Source: Chamaecyparis obtusa
Lineage: Eukaryota; Streptophyta; Pinopsida; Cupressales; Cupressaceae
Length of the DNA: 64,000 bases
Assembly (NCBI GenBank): GCA_027943335.1
Contig: BSBK01000523.1
Location: forward strand, 186,001 to 250,000
Direction of reading: 5' to 3'
Part shown: positions 45,001 to 55,380 of the stretch, piece by piece
How positions within the stretch are numbered: position 1 is the first letter of the stretch
How the letters are laid out: every line of letters begins with the position of its first letter
Position numbers and translations under genes: made by a program
The notes under the pieces: generated by a model
Databases searched by the model: none
Seen by the model: only the letters and a program-made list of their open reading frames with translations
Told to the model about the DNA's origin: nothing

Positions 45001-46192
45001 ATAGTCAAGGAAAATTGAATCAAAGGCATTTGAAATGGGTTGAGTTTTTGCAGAGTTATACATTTGTTTTGAAACATAGGAGTGGAAAGTCTAATAGGGT
45101 TGCAGATGCTCTTAGCAGAAGGCAACTATTGCTGACAGAAATGTAGATTGAAGTGGTTGGGTTCAAGGAACTCAAGAATTTGTATCCAGAGGATCCTGAT
45201 TTTGGTGAAGCTTGGAAAGCTTGTACAAAACCTGTTACTCTAGACAGGACGAAATGGTTGGATTTCATCATCCAGGATGGTATGCTATTTAGAGGAAGTC
45301 AGTTGTGCATTCCACGAAGTTCTATGAGGGAGAATCTCATCAAGGAAAAGCATAGCGGAGGATTGGCTGGACAATTTGGTCATGACAAAACTCTTTCTTT
45401 GGTTAGTGAAAATTATTATTGGCCACAATTGCAGCAAGATGTGAAGAAGTTTGTACAGAGTTGCAGAGTATGTCAGATGGCGAAAGGAGTGAAGCAGAAT
45501 ACAGGGTTTTATCAGCCATTACCTGTACCAGAGAAGCCTTGGGAGGATATCAGCATGGACTTTGTTATTGGTTTACCGAGGACTGAGCGGGGACATGATT
45601 CAATTTTTGTGGTGGTTGACAGATTTTCGAAAATGGCACATTTCATTCCCTGCAAGAAGACTAATGATGCTGTTCATGTAGCAGAATTGTTTTTCAGAGA
45701 AGTAGTGAGACTTCATGGTTTGCCAAAGACCATAGTTTCAGATCGGGACACTAAGTTTGTTGGATATTTCTGGCATACATTATGGAAGAAGTTGAAGACA
45801 GATTTGAAGTTCAGTTCATCACATCATCCACAAACTGATGGACAGACAGAGGTGGTGAATAGGAGTTTGGGAAATTTGCTGAGATGTTTGGTTGGAGATA
45901 AGCCAACAGGATGGGATTTGATTTTACCACAGGCAGAATTTGCATACAATAATTCTATCAATAGGAGAACTGGTAAATCACCATTCCAGATTGTATATGG
46001 AAGTAGTCCAAGAAATGCATCTGAATTGAGGAAGATAGATAAAGGAGAAATAAGTAGTGCTGAAGCTGAAGATTTTGCAAAACACTTGAAGAACATCCAT
46101 GAGGAGGTGGGGAAGCATATTACCAAGATGAACGCACAGTATAAGGCTAAGGCAGATGAGAAAAGGAGGCATAAGGAATTTCAGGTTGGTGA
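42021..46192 (+). pseudogene. gag-pol: Chromovirus gag-pol, truncated in integrase
   Basis: One frame throughout, with six stops (42483, 42951, 42981, 44145, 44712, 45144) and no frameshift. Domains: coiled N-terminus; gag capsid (VPTFFGNLNPEELIDEI, EEFYRLLIRTGHAEADKEK); zinc knuckle CFHCGEEGHRAFEC at about 43050; protease IIDSGSTDNLVS at 43303; RT with [12 protein letters not shown] and catalytic YLDD at about 44340; RNase H with DCDASGTAI and TDHQALQYLN; integrase with H-H-C-C (HSGGLAGQFGHDK, CRVCQ) and D-D-E residues (SMDFVIGL, VSDRDTKF, TEVVNRSLGN). It stops after FQVGD, where a chromodomain should follow, at the junction with the inverted LTR. Several stops fit C-to-T or G-to-A changes; 44145 and 44712 do not. 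Confidence 0.9.
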
Positions 46193-47036
46193 TGAAGGGT
46201 GCTCCCCTTAATACCACAAACACATAACAGACATAGAGAAACAACAACAATAATATGCAAGAACAGAAAATTGGCTTCTTATTATCTCCACAAATGTGGA
46301 ATTACAAATTTTCAGAATTACAACATGCAAAGCCACATGGGCATTCCCTTACAATATTCTGTAGGACAAAGCCTCGAACTATTACCCAGAACTATTCTGA
46401 ACTACCTAAGACAATAATACAGCCTTCCTTATATAGGCAATTTCCACCGCCCGAGAAGGTTCCAGAATTTTAGCCAATAAGGCCAACCAAACTTAGAATT
46501 ATTTTATTTTTACATTTCATTACATCATAGTCGGCTCAAGATAACCTTTGAAACCCGAACAGAAATTTTGAAGAAAATTATTTTCTGCCATTTCAGGTGA
46601 CCCGACTTCCGGAGACCATAAGTCATCACCAGTTGACCCGATCGGCTATTATAACCCCATTTCAAAAATGCCACAAAACGCTCTACAGGCTTGACCGGCG
46701 CAAGCGCCTGTCACCCAAATTTTTGACCTTATCCGGGGCCTCTAAAGCCTTCAAAACTGAGTTCAAAGTTTCTGTACCCTGCTGCCAATACCGAAAATCT
46801 TCAATATCTTCCAATATACACTTGATCTGGCAATGAAACTTTACTGGCAGACTTATATGACCAAAATGAACCTCCAAGAAAGAAATCAGATCATTCTGAG
46901 CACATATGAAAATTACCAAAAATAGTAACTTTCCATAAATAGCAGCTCTGCACAAAATAGCCCTTATTGAATATAAAAATAGAAATATTTTTGGGTGATG
47001 CAAGATTGCTCTTACACCCAGGATGCTCCTGCATCA
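46193..47036 (-). repeat. Right LTR (minus orientation) of the inverted-LTR chromovirus
   Basis: 844 bp, reverse complement of 41151-41991 with a few percent differences. Its U5 end (TGAAGGGTGCTCC) abuts pol; its U3 end faces outward to CTTAG. The pol sequence at the junction (GGTGATGAAG) shares the word ATGAAG with the sequence straddling the normal U5 end and spacer (CTTCAT in plus sense), so 5-6 bp of microhomology could have guided the switch. Confidence 0.92.
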
Positions 47037-47110
47037 CTTAGATATAGATTTCAACATGCAAATAGGGTCAATAGTGTGTCCGCAGCCACTATTCTGCCAG
47101 TCATTAGGTT
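47037..47110 (+). pseudogene. Copia extra ORF, part 2
   Basis: After the CTTAG duplication the frame of 40885-41150 continues as RYRFQHANRVNSVSAATILP up to AGGTT (47106-47110), where a solo LTR interrupts it again. The uninterrupted reading confirms that both insertions are clean. Confidence 0.7.
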
Positions 47111-47349
47111 TGTTAGCACCTGCAAAATTTTCATGGCTATATAAATTTTTCCTTGGCCTCTAAATTATTTTCCTTATCTCTGGCTTGAAACCATAGTTCA
47201 TAAATTCAAAATTATAGTCGTTGGGAGGAAAAGCCCTAATCTATCCTGGCCCTATTCTTATTCTTCATTACTTTTTTAGGCCACTTAAGTTCCCTTTCAA
47301 CACGTGATCATTTTCCCTCTTGGTGTTCATTGAATCTCTTAACAATGGT

Positions 47350-48600
47350 TCCATGTCCCTTTATCCTTCAGTGATTTAGCGAATAACATGTTTGTCACTA
47401 GTTCTCCAAGTCCTCAGGCGGTTTGCAATTCTATTCAGCGATTGGGCGAATGCTTTGGTCGCGTAATCTCTTGTTTCCTAGCAGTTTCCTATTAACCTTC
47501 AGTGACCTGGTGGGCGGTTCCTTTTTCCTTCAGTCGCATGATCGCTAGATGTTTGGTGGTCTAAGATCAGGAAGCAGTTAAAGATTGAAAAGAATCTATG
47601 GTTGTCATTATACCATTGATGAAAGATGCATGGAAGTTAAGCTTGCGGTATAGTGACAGCCATCCAATGCTCTTTAAGGATTGAAGCTTTGCAGTGGGCC
47701 CTAAGTGCCAAGTCACACCATCATGTTCATTTCTTATTGGTCGAGCTGGAATATGAGGTGGAGGTTGTCAGAATGACCTATGTGTGATAAAAAAGTTGTA
47801 TGACCACTTGCCAGATATTGTGATGTGGTCTTCTCTGATTGGACAAGGTTATGGTGATATGGCATTTTTCAGTGGGCCTGGAGTTTGTAAAAGTATTTAG
47901 CGACTTGGCGAGTGAAGAAATGTCAAAGTATGTTTCCCTTTGGTCACTGATTCTCGTAATAAAAAGATAATGGTTAAAATCTTTTAGCGACTCAGTGAAG
48001 GCTTGTGTTCACTTGTTCTCGCAATGGAACCCATGGTTAAGAAAAGTATTCCGCAACTTCGAGAATGGTCTCATTCACTTATTCTCAAGACTTAACCCCA
48101 GTTGAGAAAATGATTTAGAGATTTGGCAAAGTCTTTAGTCATGCATTCTCCAGATGGGTGCAGGTTAGGTTAGGGTTAGAATATGGTTAGTCCTTGGTGG
48201 TTATGTTTCACTTTCCATGATTTTGTGACTATGTGGTCATGTGGTCTCAGGTTCCTGGTGGTCTATGCCTTAGCATCCAGTGAATTGGAAAACATGGTTA
48301 TCTCCAGGTCACTAAAGGAAATAGTCAAGCCATCAAACATCTAACAATTCGATGATAGCCATAGGATGAAGATAGGATCAATAGCTAGTGTGTAATCTCA
48401 AGACATGACTCAGGGTTAGGAATCTATCTGGTGATTCAACAATGGCTTGGGTTTCGCTTGTTCTCGTAATGTAACCTGGGGTCAAGGAAATATTGTGAGA
48501 CTTAGTGAATGCAGTTTTCATGTGATCACCTAACCAGACCATAATTAAGAATTGTATTTCATGACTTGGAGAGTGCCTTCAGTCGCACATTTGTTGAATG
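47350..48600. repeat. Degenerate 65-90-bp repeats inside the solo LTR
   Basis: Recurring words TTTAGCGACTTGGCGAA and CACTTGTTCTCG-AATG-AACC-TGGTTAAG appear at about 47378, 47432, 47896, 47983, 48050, 48115 and 48440. Units vary in length and are eroded. They lie in the presumptive U3. Confidence 0.55.
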
Positions 48601-49301
48601 ACTAAAGGTTAGTAGGCTTGCCAAGAGAAGTGGGTCCAGATTGCCAGGTGTTACTGATGTGCTCATTTCCCATTTACCGAGAGACTGGTGACGAGGTTGG
48701 AGACTTTTCAAAGCTCAATTGACTGTTATAAAGGATAATATTGGCTGCCTGATGTGCCAAGAAAGACTGAGATCGATGGTCATGTTTTAAGCCTGAGCCT
48801 GTAGCCATTATTTTTCAATTTCAAATCTTTCCATGGTTTTTCCTCTAGGGTTTGAAGCAGAGGGTCGTATGAGACAAAAGAGTTTTTTAGAATTGATTTC
48901 TCTAGGGTAGTTGTAGTTAGGGATGATGTAGATGACATGGGTTGCCACCCAGGTCTGATTTTTCCATCCTGGGGTGCTATGCCGAAGTAAATGCAAAGGA
49001 CTGTTATTTGACATAGGCAGCTAGGGTTTTGATTGATGTCAGTTATTTCCATGCTATGTACACGTGAAATCTTTCTAATTAGTCTTGGCATTGAAGTTTG
49101 TTTTATCTGCTACAAGAAATCAGTTCAAATTGTATCTACAGTTAGCCTTGAAATGTGAAACCAAATAATTGTACATCAGATTTGATCTGATCCTTCTGGG
49201 TTTCTAGGCTTTTTTGGCATTCTTTCATTTCTTGTTCAGAATGGTTGTTGTAGACATAATTTTACTCTAAATGATCTGTAGCTTGTTGCAATCCTTGTTC
49301 C

Positions 49302-49309
49302 TATAAAAG
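49302..49309 (+). promoter_or_regulatory. TATA box in the solo LTR
   Basis: TATAAAAG preceded by CC, followed by about 1 kb that would be R-U5. Confidence 0.45.
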
Positions 49310-50347
49310 GATTTTCAAGATCATTTAGAAGGGTTCCAATTTTTGAGTTCCAGATCTTGGTTCCATGAAGGGTCCTTTTCCTGTAGATATTTTCCTTTTT
49401 CTCTGCATATAGGTTGTTCCCTCTTTCCTTTATGGTTTGGAGAATATAATATAAGTTGTAATAGTCTGTCTTATGTATAAGAATTCAATATATTTGTACT
49501 ATTATTAGATTGTCTCCATTTGAGTCTTAAACTTGTTGATTATAGCGTCAAGGGTGTTGTGATCTTTCTATTTGCATTTCCAAAGAGTCTGCAATAGAGT
49601 TATTTTCGCAGAAGCAACTAGGTTTAGGACTAGTTTTCAGATGTGTATGAACTGGGGTATCAAAGATGTCTCATGTTTGTCTTTCAGTGGATGTTGATTA
49701 ATGTATTACTTGTTTATAGGTCTCTTCTAAGGGGAGGGTTAAAATCCTTTGAATAGGTGATAGCACATCTGGGTACACAGGTGGATTGTTGAAGTGAGGT
49801 CTAATTAATGGTGTATGTTTGGTGTAAGGCACTAACATATTAGGATGTATTGTCTTCTTGTTTCATAGCTCTTTATTGCAATGATGTATTTGACTCTATT
49901 GCCCATTGGATAAGGCACTGGTCTATGAGAGACTTAGGATATCTCAGGGGTCCTTTCAACCCAACATCAAATCATTCAAATAAACTACCTTTTCCTTTCA
50001 TGTTGGTTATTGTTAGAGTAGGTTTCTAGGTTTCAGACTCATTCTATGCAAATATGTTATTGCATAAGGTTATGATCTCATTGGGGTACAAGATACCTAA
50101 AGGAGTCTGAAGGCTATTCCACAATAATCTATCTGCAGGCCTTTGGTTTATCAAGAAGAGTTATGAGTGTGTAGATAAGGCAATACCAGCCTGAGTGATG
50201 TGGAGCTCAAAGAAGAAGGAGGATGCTCTTTGTCCTCATCAATTGGCCCTTTTTCCCTGTCAGACTTTGGAGTGGAGACTAACCAGTTTGTCAATCATAG
50301 TGTAAACCTAACACTGTGTGGGAACAAGTTTAAAAGCCAACAAGGTT

Positions 50348-51235
50348 GGTGAGAGAAAATGAAGAATTCAACTTGTGTGAGATATTGTGCACACAATTGA
50401 TTGAAAACATAAGGGCAATCAAACATGACAAGAGTAAAATATTCAGGTTTGGATCATTGATTATCTATATGTACTTTCATATAGTTGGAAAAGTCTCAGA
50501 TTTATACCTTGATAAAAAAATGCCTACCATGCCACAAATATCACTTAACGCATCAACTAAGAGTTCTTTGAAATATTTTATGGAGTTAGAGATAAAAACA
50601 TTCAGGATAAAGATGCAGATGAGAGGTATAGGATACCTGAAAGCATAGTTGAAAAGTATAAAGATAGTATTTTTTTTATGGTGGAAATAGACATAACTTG
50701 TATGGAGGTTGTTGAGCCTAGAACTAAGTGGATTCATCCACTTGGTTATGAAGTGGAGGAATAGGTTTTGGAAGCATATACATAAGTCCTATTTATAGTG
50801 CCCAAGGATCCAAATGAGCCTAGATGGGGAACATATGAGGAGAAAACTAGACAGGTAGATGCAGTCCTAAATAGTGCAATGACCAAGAGGAAAGCCTCTA
50901 AAATCACATCAAAGATTTTGAAGATTCATGGTGTGACCGAAGAAGACCTAGATAAGGCAAGAGAGGCCAAGATAGCTATGAAAATTGAGAGCACATCACT
51001 GTTGAAACCGAAGCAAAGAAAATAGATGACCCTAAGGAGAAGAAAATAAAAATTGAGAAAACTGATGATATCACTCTTGCACCCACAAATACAATTGACT
51101 TAGAGTCCACTGAAGCACCTCTTGAATATAGAAAGATGCCAAAGAGGAAGGAGACCGACACAAGCCATCCATCCTCTAGGACAACCAAAAGTATAAGGAA
51201 GAAAACTCAAGCACCTCCTGAGGTAGGTTTCAGAC
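50348..51235 (+). pseudogene. Copia extra ORF, part 3
   Basis: Resumes as VRENEEFNLCEILCTQLIEN, then RFGSLIIYMYFHIVGKV. After a frame change near 50600 come IPESIVEKYKDSIFFMVEID, VVEPRTKWIHPLGYEVEE, GTYEEKTRQVDAVLNSAM and a Lys/Glu-rich C-terminal tail (YRKMPKRKETDTSH) to about 51235, with stops at about 50763, 50784 and other places. Hydrophobic and charged segments alternate; no catalytic motif is recognised. Function unknown. Confidence 0.68.
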
Positions 51236-51240
51236 CAACA

Positions 51241-52644
51241 CTACTACATTTGACCTCATTTTTCTACCAAAATTTTTGACCATCAATTAAAAAGGTTTAG
51301 GTTGGTGGGATTATAGAGGGAAAACTTCCTTTTTTTTTAATCCATGCTCGTGTTGGTCAAAATTTTGACCAATACCATGTAGGTCAAAATTTCAACCAAC
51401 ACGGGCATAACTTTAAAAAGAAAAAAGATTTCCTATCTCATTTCATTATTTGGTGTTAACTTGGAGCGCACGAAGGAGCTGGAGCCTACGATTGTTTGAA
51501 CTATTATTTGGTGAGATTTTAGGAGGACCGCCTACCTACGAGGGTTGCCACTATGATTTGGTGTAAAAGGATCGCCTATAAGGATTTCCTTACTCTACAT
51601 TTGTGTGGCATTGTTTTATGCATCTATTCTATTGGTACTTGTTGGTTACCTACTTATGGCTCATGAGCAATATGTCAAGGCATCATGTATTGGGTATTTG
51701 TTGTCACATTTTTTATCACTATTTATATACATTTGATTTAGAGATGAACTTGAAAAACCCTAAATTTTTGAATCACCGCATCATGTTACACTGTAAATGT
51801 ACTAGTGTTAAGTTTATGATTGCTACATATCCTTCAATATTGATCATGTTCTTTGTATTCATGTTGTCACAATGAACAAGTATGTAATACAGTGAACAAG
51901 TAGTGTTTTCTCATTGCTTTCGACACTCCTAGTGCTGATTACTAGTTAGCCCATGAGTTTGCCATGGCGCCTATGCTATGTTTATTGCTATACTTGTGCC
52001 CTGTTAATACTGTTGTGGTATCTTTCTTATTGTTCCTTTCTCTGCTCATAAATAGCCAAGGAGTTAGACTCCTGGCATCATGGACCCTCTGTCTACTCAC
52101 TGGTCTTACTCACCTAGAGCCCATAAATTTTCCATCATTCTTATTTTTTGTTTACCACATGGCATCATGTGATGTTTTTATGCATTAAACCCATTGTTGA
52201 CATATGTGGCATTGTAGAGATCCTTCTTTACATATGTGCTTCCCGACTTAATTAAATTTTTGTGATATGAGTATGTCTCATGACTTAAAATAATTCATAC
52301 TTTATGTGCTACATATATTCAAGTATGCTCCATGTCTTGGGTGAATTCATGTGTATTCATGGATATACTTCACATCTTCAGAGAATTTATATGTTGCTCC
52401 ATGTTTGAGTTGTGTTAGCATGATTACTTCATAGATGTGCATGCCTTATGTTTGAAGTTTTTTCACAAGTATTCTTAGTATGAAATATTTATAACTATTT
52501 TAGAAGATGACTGAAACTTGTCTTATCCTTCACCAAGTCTTCACTATCAAATCATAATAAGGGACAAAACATATATGGTAATATCAAGCGATGGGAAAAG
52601 TACTATAAATAGGTCTAGATATGATCATTTAATAGTTGCTTGAG
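51241..52644. other. Non-coding stretch ahead of a polypurine tract
   Basis: No conserved ORF. A small hairpin sits at 51349-51407. From about 51440 to the tract at 52658 this may be the 3' part of the LTR element announced by that tract, but I see no pol remnants. Confidence 0.35.
51349..51407. repeat. Hairpin around GTGTTGGTCAAAATTTTGACC
   Basis: The left arm (CGTGTTGGTCAAAATTTTGACC) pairs with GGTCAAAATTTCAACCAACACG across about 10 nt. A related ACCAAAATTTTTGACC word occurs at 51266. TCAAAATTTTGA is itself palindromic. Confidence 0.65.
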
Positions 52645-52700
52645 GACAAGCGAATTTGGGAGGGGCAGACTGTCATAAGCCATAATTGAGATAAAATTAG
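52645..52700 (+). other. 3' end signature and LTR start of an Athila/Tat-like element
   Basis: TTGCTTGAGGACAAGCGAAT followed by the purine tract TTTGGGAGGGGCAGAC, then TGTCATAAGCC at 52671. This order (GAGGACAAGC, purine tract, TG) is common at 3' ends of plant Ty3 elements. The LTR itself probably continues rightwards; I could not place its end, and no second copy is in the window. Confidence 0.6.
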
Positions 52701-53860
52701 GATGGGTTATAATAACTTTACTCATTGATTCATGGATAACATATCACTATTTTTTACCATTGAGTATCCTTTATATAGAATATGTGGTCTCTAAGGCACC
52801 ATTTGTATTCAATTTATATGTTCTAAGGAGAGTAGAAATGAAGATAAGATCCAAGATCATGCAAAAAAAGAACTAAAATGAACCTTATGATAATCAATAT
52901 TGATATACATGAGAGTGTGCTTCAAGCTCCAGTTCATTTCCACATCAATTTTTGGCTTGTTTGAGAAACCATCCAGCACAGGACCACCCTATTGCTCATC
53001 GGTTGTTACCTAAAAATGAGTAATTTTAATTACTATTCTAAGCCTACCACCTCCTAACTAAAAAATGACAAGTTTTTATTACCATGCTTTCAAGCCTAAC
53101 TTTTTCCAAACACCAAAAATTTCAAAAAAACATCAGCTAACTCAAGATATGAAAACATGTCTAAATTCATTAAAAAAAATCATATTACATCTCATTAAAT
53201 AATGTTGAAGTCAAATTGGGCAATAAAAGTGAAAATATAATTTTTTAATTACACTCATCCTTATGGGGATTTCAATTTCAAGTTTAGGATTGAATGGGCT
53301 TTTGTATGGTGGGACTTGGTACATTAAATGTGAAAACAATTGGAAGTTAAATTACCCGAATCTCCTTAACAAAAATGGGGCTAGCTTCTATTAGATGGGA
53401 ATAGTTTGGCAGAAGCACCAACTGAGATGTACCATAAACTCCCAAGCTCAATGTCAGTGATGCTGCAAATCCAATAAAATCCACTTTGTCAGTACCTAAA
53501 AGATCACATGGATCAATAATTGCAAAGTCTCTACATGTGCATGTATAGTATTTACACATTGCATATAATCCAACGAGAAGGAAAAGAACATGAGAGTTAA
53601 ATGACTAAGATATACCATCAGCCATAAAAAGAAATGGGAACTATTAAAACAATGGATAGATAAACATATTCAATAATTGAAGACAAATTTAAGAAAGGGG
53701 AGTAACATCAAATATTATGACCCACCGACCTTATTAGAGGAACGTCCATACTATCACAAAAATATTAGCTGGTAACTGGTAACTCTTGATAAGTAGGAAG
53801 AATCATTGCATTGGAATCTTAATTCATCTTAGCCATATTAGGATCAGACTGAGATGACAG
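52701..53860. other. Undefined region: LTR remainder or host DNA
   Basis: No recognised product. On the minus strand 53500-53360 could be a single exon: an AG acceptor (CTTTTAG) before it, a GT donor (CGG/GTAATT) after it, open throughout, encoding a hydrophobic segment (FIGFAASLTLSLGVYGTSQL). I do not recognise the protein. The segment lies next to the copia insertion at 53861, so it may be the only glimpse of non-repetitive host DNA on this side. Confidence 0.3.
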
Positions 53861-53886
53861 TGTTGTAAGAATCCAATAAATAGTGA

Positions 53887-53966
<80 letters not shown>

Positions 53967-55380
53967 TATATATATATATATATAGAACAACAAAGAGGGC
54001 GGGGGTGAATCGGTTGTTCTTAGGTCTAGATGTATAAAAAAAAATTTAAAAATCTTCAACAAATAAGATCCAACAACCAACAGCTACTCGGTCATTACTA
54101 ATTTCATAACAGAAACATATAATAGTGCAGTCCACTATCCAATAGTATCTAACTTGTAAAACACAGAAATGTTCAAACCAAAACATTTACACAAGTATTA
54201 ACACCAAGATTTATAGTGGAAACCCAATTAGGGAAAAACCACTTTGTAACATGTTACTATTATTTTCACTCTTTTGAAGTGAGCTTTGTGAAAAGCCAAC
54301 CCTGTCAAAGGTTACAAACACACTGTCAAGTGTGACCCGGTTAAAGGACTTAAACCACTTTATTAAAAGTGTGCCTTGTTATAGGACTTACATACATCCC
54401 ATTAGAATGCAACCTTGTTCAAAGGATTTATACAAATGAATGTTAGGTCAACCTCTGTTAAAAGGATTTTGACTGATATAATGGTTAGAAAGTAACAATA
54501 GTATTGATCTGAAAAACATACAACTCACTTTGCAAATATCAGATCCAATTCTATACACATATGCTGGCTTACTGACTATGAACCTTTTCCATCTCCATCA
54601 CTGAGCTTCTCGAAAATCTCTTCAAGCAATCACAACACTTCTCCTTCAGCATTTTTTGCTTATACAGTCAGTAACATCAACAATACTTCCAGCATCCTCT
54701 TTTTTGTTCAACCTCATGCTTAGGTTTCCTTAATACTTCCTCAATTAGGTCAATACATCTTTTGTCGCTTAATCTCCTTCGTAGATCTTAGGGTTAGGTC
54801 AGATTCATTGAATCCTTCCAACTTTATGTTCTTCATCTATCCTTCTAGAAATATCTCAAATCTCTTAATAGATTTACAATAAAACATTTTATAGTTCATT
54901 AAATGCTTTCTACAATCAATAAATAAAGTCAACACATTTTACATAATCCAAGAATTCAACTATGTCGGCTGGAAATCTGAATTCTTCCTCAAATGTAAAT
55001 TACTGATGCTCGGTCAATACAGTGTTCAACTCCTCGGTCTTCATTAGAAATCTCGGTCACCTCAAAAATTATTTCCTCAGCTAATACTATCTTCCTCGGC
55101 AATTAACTGATGTTCGGTCAACACTGAATTTAATCAACATATACTAGCTCAACATCACTCGACTTAAACTAGATTTCTTCACTTTTTCTTGATTAAGCCT
55201 ACCAGTTTAGTCTTCATTCTTACTTAGATAAACAATATATTATCTTATCATTTGGCCACATAATCAAGTACTCATTGAAGTATCAAGGTAATGCAACCTT
55301 TCCTTAGGTGCTATTGTTACCAACCTTGCCTATCCCCTTCAAAATAATCAAATAGATATAGTACTTTCTTAGATAGAAAT
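53861..55380 (-). repeat. Distal part of the copia 3' LTR
   Basis: Runs to the insertion site of the chromovirus. It includes GATTCACCCCCGCCCTCT at about 54012-53993 (minus strand), shared with the end of the copia LTR at 38241-39023, and a TA microsatellite close to its terminus. Confidence 0.7.
53890..53984. repeat. TA microsatellite (95 bp)
   Basis: (TA)n with one interruption (AGATA near 53964). It lies inside the copia LTR, near its 3' terminus. Confidence 0.95.

Larger units (their letters stand above)
41151..47036 (+). mobile_element. Chromovirus with inverted LTRs, integrated as a unit
   Basis: LTR 41151-41991 in plus orientation; PBS; gag-pol; then an LTR in minus orientation, 46193-47036. 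Both outer ends are the U3 terminus (TGATGCAGG / CCTGCATCA), and both sides carry the 5-bp target duplication CTTAG (41146-41150 and 47037-47041). The host ORF resumes in frame after the right copy. The 3' part of integrase, the chromodomain, the polypurine tract and the normal 3' LTR are missing. This is not an ordinary deletion or a solo LTR: an end-to-end U3/U3 molecule was used as integration substrate. The likely origin is foldback or template-switched reverse transcription. Confidence 0.88.
47111..50342 (+). mobile_element. Solo LTR of about 3.2 kb
   Basis: TGTTAGCACC to AAGCCAACA, 3232 bp, flanked by identical AGGTT (47106-47110 and 50343-50347). The interrupted ORF (ILPVIRF / VRENEEFNLC) resumes at the duplication. 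No second LTR copy, PBS, polypurine tract or coding region was found inside, so it is best read as a solo LTR left by LTR-LTR recombination. Its TATA-like site (49302) sits in the 3' third, as expected for a long U3. The strand is inferred from this TATA box only. A MITE or another non-coding LTR element is less likely, given TG...CA ends with a 5-bp duplication. Confidence 0.78.
38241..51235 (+). mobile_element. Non-autonomous Ty1/copia element with gag and extra ORF (3' end not found)
   Basis: LTR 38241-39023 (starts TGTTGG, ends CCTAACA), primer-binding site TGGTATCAGAGC at 39026, gag at 39078, then an extra ORF at 40614 that ends near 51235 after two later insertions (41151-47036 and 47111-50342). 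No protease, integrase or RT lies between gag and the extra ORF, so it relied on another element. A matching 3' LTR was not found before 52645. Confidence 0.75.

Noticed and set aside
46193..47036. Inverted LTR as an independent solo LTR inserted into the chromovirus
   Set aside because: Pol does not resume on its far side and there is no duplication at its inner edge; instead the outer edges of both LTRs share CTTAG and the copia ORF resumes directly after it.
41151..47036. Autointegration as the origin of the inverted LTR
   Set aside because: Attack of a U5 end on internal DNA would leave internal sequence beyond the flipped LTR, not a U3 terminus with a target duplication.
47111..50342. 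Full LTR element rather than a solo LTR
   Set aside because: I could find no pair of direct repeats, PBS or polypurine tract inside, and no gag or pol motifs.
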